Under the pieces are notes generated by a model. The model was not told the origin of the DNA. It worked only from the letters and a program-made list of their open reading frames with translations, and searched no databases. The position numbers and the translations under genes were made by a program. This document shows positions 56,631 through 64,000 of a DNA stretch of 64,000 nt, piece by piece. The first letter of the stretch is position 1. Each line of letters opens with the position of its first letter. The stretch comes from Chrysoperla carnea (lineage: Eukaryota; Arthropoda; Insecta; Neuroptera; Chrysopidae), in assembly GCF_905475395.1 (NCBI RefSeq), contig NC_058337.1:71506368-71570367 (forward strand), written 5' to 3'.

Positions 56631-58904
56631 ATGGTTTGCATGCAATCGAAAGTTCTCCAAAAAAGTTTGAGTTGTGATTTACTAAAAATGGATGAAACTT
56701 ATGTGTATGAAAAATCAGTTGAAGATCGTTTAAGTGATTACAATGAGATACTTCGCATTGATGGACGAAGTATTCCAGCATCACAAATTCAACGCGAATG
56801 GTCGTATCACCTTGAATTGGCTATTGATCCTGCTGGATGGCAAGCACTTTGGAAAATACCCCAAAAAGATTGTGAGTTTTATGAAATTGCTTATCCAAAT
56901 ATTGTCATTGTTTACGTGGAAGATATATCATTCATTACCTTAGTTGCACGAGCTAAGGTCATCGCTGTAAAAAATGACATCCATTTACCAGAACAGTTAG
57001 AAGTGAACTTAATAGATTTATATCCGACCATCGAACAAGATCAAACAATTGCGTTAAATATGTCTTCAACAGCAGAGAATATCGATATGCTACGTTATTT
57101 TTACAATAACGTATGGATGCCTTGGGATCAGGATGATGATGAAACTGACTGGCCTAGTGTTCACTTAGAATCTCGAGTACGACTCAGTTTTGATTTAAAA
57201 TCAGGGTCAATGCCGCGTAATGTTTTAGTGAAGATAAAATCATTAATTAATGAGGGAAAATCGATTATCGATAAACTTCGAACACTTGAAGAGGACTTAG
57301 GTGATTGTGATGAAATCGAAGCTGTAAATCCAAAGAAAATTTATGAACTAACAACGTTGAATATTCGTTTAGTTCAAATTCGTACCGAATTTGAGATATA
57401 CGAAAATGTAGAGCTACGCAAAGTTTTGATTAGTGAACAAAAACAAGAAATAATTTTATCTAAACCTAAAAATTGGGTGGTTTTAACATCGAAATCAATT
57501 TCAGAACATATTAAATATTTACAAGCGTATGAAAATCTAAATCCAGACACAGTTCCACAAACTGCAGTGACCCTAAAAAATGCTTTACGAAATGCTAACA
57601 TTTTTGATAAAATTTACTTAGATAATGGAATTTATCAAGTAAATTCTTTGGATAATTTGGAAAGTGGTGGTAAAATTCAAGGACTCTTTGATAGTGTCAT
57701 TATTCATGATGAAGATAAAGTGATCACTCTTTTCGAGATATTCGGTAAAGATGTACAATTTGAAAATTTACATTTACGGTTAAAATATGCAACCACCGGT
57801 ATATCAGTAAAGCAAGGTCGGGTTATTATGAAAGATTGTACATTGAATTGCGAAGAAAAATCGTTTATTCGGCAGGGGATTCTTGTACATTCGGGCTGTG
57901 AATTAATTATGGAAAATTGTAACCTTAGCGGTTTTAATTTTGCGATTGTTTGTAAACCAAATGGGAAAATTCATTTATCGAATTGTACATTGAAACAGAA
58001 CAATACTGGAATTATGTTATTTGATGGATCGAACATTACAATTGAAGATTGTTTTATTCAAGAATGCCTGGATTATGGAATATGCTTTGAATCATTAAAT
58101 ATGCCGAGTGGAATTGTGAATATAGAAGAGTTTAAAAGGTAATAGTTATCTAGCTAAAGCTAAAGCATGTACATATATGTAATATGCAATTCGGAAGTAA
58201 ATTCTCGTTTATTCTAAAACGCCACACTTAAATTATTAAGATATCTATTAAATGTTCAAAATGATGTTTTTTCCTTATGTGGTAATTAATATCATTTTTT
58301 TACGATTGACAAATTTGAGAATATTATATACCATTATAAGTTGCCCAGATTTTTTTGCGAAAGTTTTGCTCAATTGTATGTACAAATGTTTGAAACAAAA
58401 TTTGTTAGTAATTTTATATGAAATATTTTCCATTTCTAAATATTACATGGTCGTATGTTACAACGTTTTCTTTTATAAAGTAACAAATAATTTTTGTTCG
58501 GAACATATTTCCGTAAACTTAAAATAAAATCTTGTTGTTACATTCGATTTCCACCGAATTAAGTTATAGGGAAATTTGTTCATAACAGAAGTTTCTCGTT
58601 AATTTATAAATAATACCTTTCCAATATAAATTTGCCTTTATAATCTTGAGAATTTCAATTTTCTTCATTTAAAAAAAAATAACGAATTTTATTTTACAGT
58701 GTTCCAGGAATCTTGTTATCTAATATTAAACTAGAAAATAATATCAAAGGTGATATAAAAATAATCGAAAAGAAAACTAGTATCAAACAATTGTGTGCTG
58801 GAGTAACACCAATGAAAAAAAGTCATTTTAAAGAAAATTTACAAGAAAAACTATGTGATTTGAAAGATGATGTTGACATGGAAGGGATTTCTCCATTGAG
58901 CTGA
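56631..58904 (+). CDS. SHCBP1: SHCBP1 / nessun dorma homologue
   Basis: Exons 56631..58138 and 58700..58904 join in phase 2 and give 570 residues from the first ATG. SHCBP1 (fly Nessun dorma) binds centralspindlin and works in cytokinesis and ring-canal formation in the germ line. The N-terminal half has EWSYHLELAIDPAGWQALWK and NNVWMPWDQDDDETDWPSVH. The C-terminal half is a right-handed beta-helix of short repeats with Cys/Asn ladders (GISVKQGRVIMKDCTLNC, ILVHSGCELIMENCNLSG, GKIHLSNCTLKQNNTGIM, SNITIEDCFIQECLDYGI). The start is uncertain: an acceptor-like TTTCAG ends at 56621 and the frame is open from there, so an upstream coding or UTR exon may exist; ATGs at 56640 and 56688 are alternatives. 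The short last exon is basic. Confidence 0.82.
58139..58699 (+). other. SHCBP1 intron, nothing recognisable
   Basis: AT-rich intron. A frame at 58252..58527 has no support. Confidence 0.6.
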
Positions 58905-61265
58905 ACTTATGTACTACAATTGAAACAAATATGTTTATAAAAATGTGATTAAATAATTACTTATACTAACAAATTTTTTAATTATGTTAATGTTAATTTT
59001 ATAAAATTTAATAAAACTTTTATAATTTTTAAAATAAGTAGTCTTACTAAAAGCAGTAATTCATCTCACCCTTTTTCATAACACGGCTCCCTAAATTAGA
59101 AATAAGATCCAACACCCCCTCTGCCAATTGAACACTTTAGTAACCAACAGTACTTTCTTTAAGAACCATTACTTATTCTTATAGCTAGATTTTCTACGAA
59201 GGATAATTGAACATTTTATTTACTTGCTTGTAAAGCATAAATTTAAAAAAAAATAAAATGAGCGGGTTTTGGTTGCATATTTTTACACAGCAAATCAATA
59301 TTCGATACAATATCCGCCTGATAATACTCTAAATTACTTTAGAGTACCAGCATAAACTTTCTACGTCCATGATCAGTGCTAAGTTAACCCATATTAGGAG
59401 CCTTAGATAATGCAACTCTCGGCGGCCCCTCTAGGCAATGCAAAGATATTTCTTGTGATCTTTTCCCAGCTGCTCTAGACAGTTTCCTAATCCGCAACTA
59501 TCCATGAGTATTCTTCAAGAAAGCTTCCTTGAAGAATACACATGGATGACTAACAAATGTCTATCATTGTATTAGGTAATTTTCATAAATAACTCACAAT
59601 GACAGTAATAGGTAATGATAGTAATAAAATTAAGAATATGTGATAATGGGGTCCAAATTCAAAGCAATATGGTTACATATCCGATAACTGGATTTTTCCG
59701 GAATTTCTTTATCGGCTTTTAGTAGATGCTGTTATGACGCTGATGATACCAGAGAGAATTTGAGCGGAAGAAGGTTACAATATTTTTTTTTTGGCATTTC
59801 TAAAAAAAATATTAACATCAGTCGATTCAATTCGATTTGGGGCTTTTAACTTTGTATAAGGTTGCCTTTTTTTTAATAATTGAATTAGAAACAAATCTTT
59901 GCAGATTATCTGAATCAGTTATCATGTTATATATCTTGTACATAACGGAGATTATGGTAAAAATTTGGTAATAAATCAATGGTGATAGACTTCGCTTTTC
60001 GAAAAATAAACCAGTTTCTTTGGATGGAAAATTTGTTTATATTTAGATCGCTCAGAGTGTTTGCAATTTTTTTTCAGATCAATGTGAAACTTCGGTTCTC
60101 GAAAGATAAGCCAAAGTTTCTTTGGCTGGAAAAGTTGTTATTTTTAGAACCATCAGATTGGAGTTTTGCAATTTTTTTAGTTATTGTGTTCTAAAATTTA
60201 AGCATTCTTCTATTGAGATTAATTTTTGTACTGTTGTACGCCGTAGATTTACTGAATATAGAATACGCATTTTTATCTACTAATGTTTAATTGAAATGAA
60301 AACAATTTTTTGCAAAAAAAAAAAAAAAAATGCAAAATTACATCAATGAACAATGAAAAAAAGGATTTTGATCTCTAATAATTTTGCAATCAAACCTGCA
60401 TTTTTTGCAAAAAGTTCCCTTAAGAAAAATAAAAACTTATCTTGTATCCGACAGATTGGAGCAAATGGGAAATTTTGGTTTATAGGGATGTAAGTGAGAC
60501 ATTCGATAAATATTTAAGACAATAAACAAACACATCTTAACTGGATGAATCCATTCGGTAAAAAATTGAACGAGTTATACCAGTTTGAAGTTTGTGTTTT
60601 CCCGATTTTCAAAGAGAAATGATTTGCTAAAATTTTTTCATTTAGCGACCTAAATATCCATTTTGAGCCAAACTATCAAGAGATTAAACTTCTAGAAAAC
60701 AAAAAAAATAGAATTTTTTCTTGTAGTCCATATAAGATATGATGTCATCCGCCTGAGATATATGGATTAAAAGGGTCAAAAACGAGGTTCTTTTTATAGC
60801 AGTTTTTGCCCTGGATTCTGATGGAAAAAAAACTATGCTTTTTTGGCTCTTAAATGCATGTATTTTTAACGAAAATCTTTTAACTTACACAAACTCTTAA
60901 CTGGTATTTCTCATTCAATTTTTGACCAAATTTGATCATACGGATATTATTGGTTCTAGTTCATGTTATCAACGAAAATTAATATTTTTGATTCTCAATA
61001 AAAATCACACTTGCACACTAAAACCAAGATTTTTCGGTTCCCTAAATCGATATATACTCATATACAATCGTGTGATCAGCGTACCTTGGACTAAGTTAAC
61101 TGTTGGTTAGTATGACTTTTTAGGTTTTTTAATGTAAATATCTCACCCTTTTATTAGACGGGAGGACGAAACTATTCATTAAAATTAAAACATATCGTAA
61201 AAACATAAACTTTATTCCTTAAAAATTAAATACATATAGTAATTGTAAAAAAAATCAAATATACT
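58905..61265. other. Intergenic, small repeats only
   Basis: A 19 bp inverted repeat with one mismatch lies at 59501..59546 (TCCATGAGTATTCTTCAAG and its complement, 8 base loop). Two tandem units of about 103 bp lie at 59985..60195, sharing CTTCG(C/G)TT(T/C)TCGAAA, TTTCTTTGG(A/C)TGGAAAA and GTTTGCAATTTTTTT. No gene recognised. Confidence 0.5.
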
Positions 61266-61797
61266 CTAAAACGGTTGAGGTAAATTCTTTACCTCTGAAA
61301 TACACTCATCGTAGAGCTCTTTGTAGTCAGGATGATCACGAATAAGCACCATTAAAGATCCACGTTTGACCCCCATGGCTTGTCCTAAATCAGCTCGACA
61401 TGGAGTGTAACAGTAGGGTATGGATTTATCCTCACAAACACCAGGTAAATGACACATAACTTCAATTGGTGTAACATCTCCAGCAAAAATTACCAGCCCG
61501 GTTTCACCTTTACGGATTCTTGTTTGTACATCCTTTAAACCGTTTCGTAAGAATGTTTTTTGTTTACTCGCTGAAATTAAACGACACAAAAAAAGTTAAT
61601 TTTGATGATTTTTGAAAATTACAATTTGCTTTACCTTTTTTAATTAATTTGTGAATTTTTTTGGTTAATTTCTTTGGAGCCATTGGTTTTGCAATAATAC
61701 TAACATTTTCTAATTTTTCTTCGTAAGATAAACCTTCATCTTTTGCTGAACTTTCATCCGCAGCCGATACATTTTCTTCCGATTTACTTTTACCCAT
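61266..61797 (-). CDS. NHP2: H/ACA snoRNP protein NHP2
   Basis: Two exons, 61635..61797 and 61266..61570, join in phase 1 and give 155 residues (human 153). NHP2 is an L7Ae-family RNA-binding core protein of H/ACA snoRNPs and telomerase, needed for pseudouridylation of rRNA and snRNA in nucleolus and Cajal bodies. A charged leader (MGKSKSEENVSA...) is followed by the L7Ae fold: KIHKLIKKASKQK, RKGETGLVIFAGDVTPIEVM, CHLPGVCEDKSIPYCYTP and ADLGQAMGVKRGS, ending LPQPF. The frame continues past the ATG only with a GTG, so 61797 is a safe start. AATAAA (complement) lies near 61211. Divergent from MARS2, with 576 bp between the starts. Confidence 0.96.
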
Positions 61798-62373
61798 TTT
61801 AATATTAGCAAAAAACACGTTTTACAAATTGTTCTATCTTTTAGGTTAATCTAAACACATGTTCTCGTTTTGTTCGATTTCAAAATAAATGCTATTGGTT
61901 TGCATAGAACGCATTGTGCTACCCTCTATTGGAGTTTTGATTCACTAGTATTTAAAAAAGATTAAAAATTCGAAACGCATTTTGAACCAAAAAAATATAG
62001 AAACTGAAAATAAAATTGCAAATTTTTCGTTTTCGCAAACGTAATTCGAAAATTTTCAAGATAATTCGATAGAATTCACGAAATAATAATTTTTAAAATT
62101 CGTCAGTCAAATTTCTTATAGATTATCTTGGGCGTTTGCAGAGAGTAGGCAATATATAAGGTACCTTTTGACTAGTAGACTTTTCAATATTATGTTAATA
62201 ATCTTATGGATTTCAAACCATTTCAAATGCATTTTTCATTTATCTTGATTTAAATAATGTATTGAAAATATTTTGCGTTCATCGTCCTATTCATATTTAG
62301 CGGGCAGTTCTCGTTATGTAAAAAAGTTCGTAGCGTCGGTAATGTTTCTACGAGAACACAGAGTGAGGTTAAT
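61798..62373. promoter_or_regulatory. Divergent promoter region NHP2/MARS2
   Basis: 576 bp between the two start codons. Nothing beyond AT-rich sequence is recognised, so the promoters may be separate or shared. Confidence 0.35.
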
Positions 62374-64000
62374 ATGAGTGCGAAATTGAATTTTTTAATT
62401 AAAAAACGTTATTTTTCATCGTCAGTGCGTGTAAATAAATCTTTTTTTGTAACTACACCAATATTTTATGTAAACGCAGGTAAGATTTATTCATTAATAT
62501 AATACAGTATTTATTAAAATTTTGGTATTGACTTGAATAGTATTTCCTTGAATTAAATTTGTAATTAAAATTTCAATCTATCGGTAATTCAGAAATTCGT
62601 ATCATCTCCCTTACATTTAGTTTTAATCAAGTTTAATAGATATCAGTCGTATCGAAGATTGAACAATTATTTATTATGCATTGTTGTACATGATTTGTAA
62701 TTTTTTCATGAAACTTAAATTGGCTCGTGTTTAAAACATGATTTTTAAATTGTGGTTTTCCACTTTTAAGGGAATTATTTTTGCTAATTATGAATGATTA
62801 GTATATACATCGAGGTTTGCGTTAAATCGAAGTACGAGGCAGTTTTAGTTGTAGTATAGGCAGGATTGGTAACCGTTTTGAGTTGTTTCGGGAAGTCAAT
62901 TATATCGATAAATATTTTAAGACAAAAACTGTTACAGAACAATATTTCGAAAAACTTTTCTTTGAAACGATTATGTTTTATGATTAATGACGATTAGTAT
63001 GGGCTAGTGATTTTCGTAAATGAGTCTGTAGCAGCTAAAATAACACTTGTTACATTTTTTTTATCGTCCTTCGATTACACCTTGCCAACCAGCGCTGTGA
63101 TTACGATTTTCTTTTCAATAATTTTACAATTCAACCTATAGAGTCGTCATACTGAAAGCAAAATTAAAGTAAAAAAATAATTTTTATCAAAATTTTTGTA
63201 TTTTTCACAAAATTTGAGTAAAACGTGATTGAAGAATTGTATTTATAAAACTACCGTTGTAAAGATTTCAGTGAACTTAAGTGTGGAAAAGAGTCATCCG
63301 CGGCGGTTATGACTTTTAGAATGCACATGCTTTGAAACGAATTTTAGTCGAAAAACGAAAATATTGGCTTCTTTATCCGCATTGAAAGTTTTTGCGTTGG
63401 GACAAAACTGAAGGGTGTTAGCACGCCAGTTTTCCACTGAAAGTACCCGCGCTCAAAAATAGTTCGACCCATTGTAATTTAAGAAAATTGTATATAGTAA
63501 AAATTAGTTTCGAAACGAAAAAGAGGTCGACTTTTTTTTCGAGGTTTTTACAACTTAATAAACAATTGTGGAAAATTTCAAAGATGCATGAATTTTTTCC
63601 GTTTCGATATTTAGTTTCATTGTACTATATTTTTAATTAAAAATTATAACTTTAATGTTAATATTATAATAAAATGATTTAGCTAATAATGTTATTTTGT
63701 AATTATTGTTATAGCACCACATATTGGGCACTTGTATAGCGCTGTGATAGCTGATACAATACAACGATGGCAACATATAATTGAACCAAACCAGGACATT
63801 GTATTTAGTACGGGTACAGATGAACATGGTATTAAAATACAAAATGCAGCCTTACAAAATAATGTATTACCAAAGAACTATTGTGAAAATATTTCATCAC
63901 AGTATAAAGCACTTTTTAATCAATGTCAAATTGGTTATACTGATTTTATTCGTACTAGTTCGAATATTGCACACTTCAATGCTGTACAACATTTTTGGGT
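62374..64000 (+). CDS. MARS2: Mitochondrial methionyl-tRNA synthetase, 5' part
   Basis: Exons 62374..62479 and 63715..64000 join in phase 1; the second runs off the window. MARS2 charges mitochondrial tRNA-Met for organelle translation. A basic, Ser-rich leader (MSAKLNFLIKKRYFSSSVRV) suits mitochondrial import. Then come [20 protein letters not shown] with the class I HIGH motif split from its upstream by the intron, VFSTGTDEHGIKIQ, and YTDFIRTSSNIAHFNAVQHF. The KMSKS loop is expected beyond the window. Closest to MARS2 and not to the cytosolic enzyme, which has a long N-terminal extension. Confidence 0.95.
62480..63714 (+). other. MARS2 intron 1, nothing recognisable
   Basis: A 1.2 kb AT-rich intron without evident elements. 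Confidence 0.6.

Noticed and set aside
1-64000. CRISPR arrays, operons, bacterial promoters
   Set aside because: Spliced eukaryotic genes throughout; no regularly spaced identical short repeats.

Overview
This is a 64 kb piece of an AT-rich animal nuclear genome, almost certainly an insect. Genes are split by GT-AG introns of about 60 bp to 2.1 kb. The proteins are clear orthologues of conserved metazoan genes, two C2H2 zinc-finger genes are present, and the gaps are full of small inverted-repeat (MITE-like) DNA elements and decayed LINE pieces. I cannot name the order or species from sequence alone.

Layout, left to right: (1) 1-2.9 kb, minus, the 5' part of an unrecognised membrane-protein gene leaving the window on the left; (2) 3.8 kb, an orphan last exon on plus; (3) 5.4-6.3 kb, a decayed hAT transposase, then a 240 bp hAT-type MITE; (4) 7.5-9.3 kb, the tail-anchored insertion receptor WRB/GET1; (5) 10.9-12.1 kb, minus, coding-like exons of unknown identity; (6) 12.2-13.6 kb, minus, HSPA14-like Hsp70; (7) 13.8-16.4 kb, MITE, satellite and foldback repeats; (8) 16.6-17.6 kb, an 11-finger C2H2 protein; (9) 21.3-26.0 kb, a head-to-head pair, CFAP20 (minus) and the proteasome phosphatase UBLCP1 (plus); (10) 30.1-31.8 kb, minus, a 13-finger C2H2 protein whose N-terminus resembles an LTR-retrotransposon Gag capsid; (11) 33.3-36.5 kb, minus, an ankyrin+SAM protein (ANKS3/ANKS6-like); (12) 38.0-40.1 kb, minus, mitochondrial PGS1; (13) 40.6-45.6 kb, a repeat field with a LINE 3' end and four inverted-repeat elements; (14) 45.8-53.7 kb, NUP93 in ten coding exons, tail to tail with ARL2BP (minus, 53.8-54.7 kb); (15) 56.6-58.9 kb, SHCBP1/nessun dorma; (16) 61.3-61.8 kb, minus, NHP2, divergent from MARS2, which runs off the right edge.

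The genes are mostly unrelated housekeeping functions (nuclear pore, cardiolipin synthesis, snoRNP, mitochondrial translation, cilium, ER insertion), so this is not an operon-like system. All complete splice models keep phase across every junction and give lengths close to the human orthologues where I could compare. The most unusual item is the Gag-like/zinc-finger fusion, which looks like an insect parallel to vertebrate SCAN-zinc-finger proteins. The MITE evidence is also strong: two 240 bp copies that look identical have different 8 bp target duplications, and one TTAA-flanked foldback sits inside one unit of a tandem duplication whose other unit preserves the empty site.
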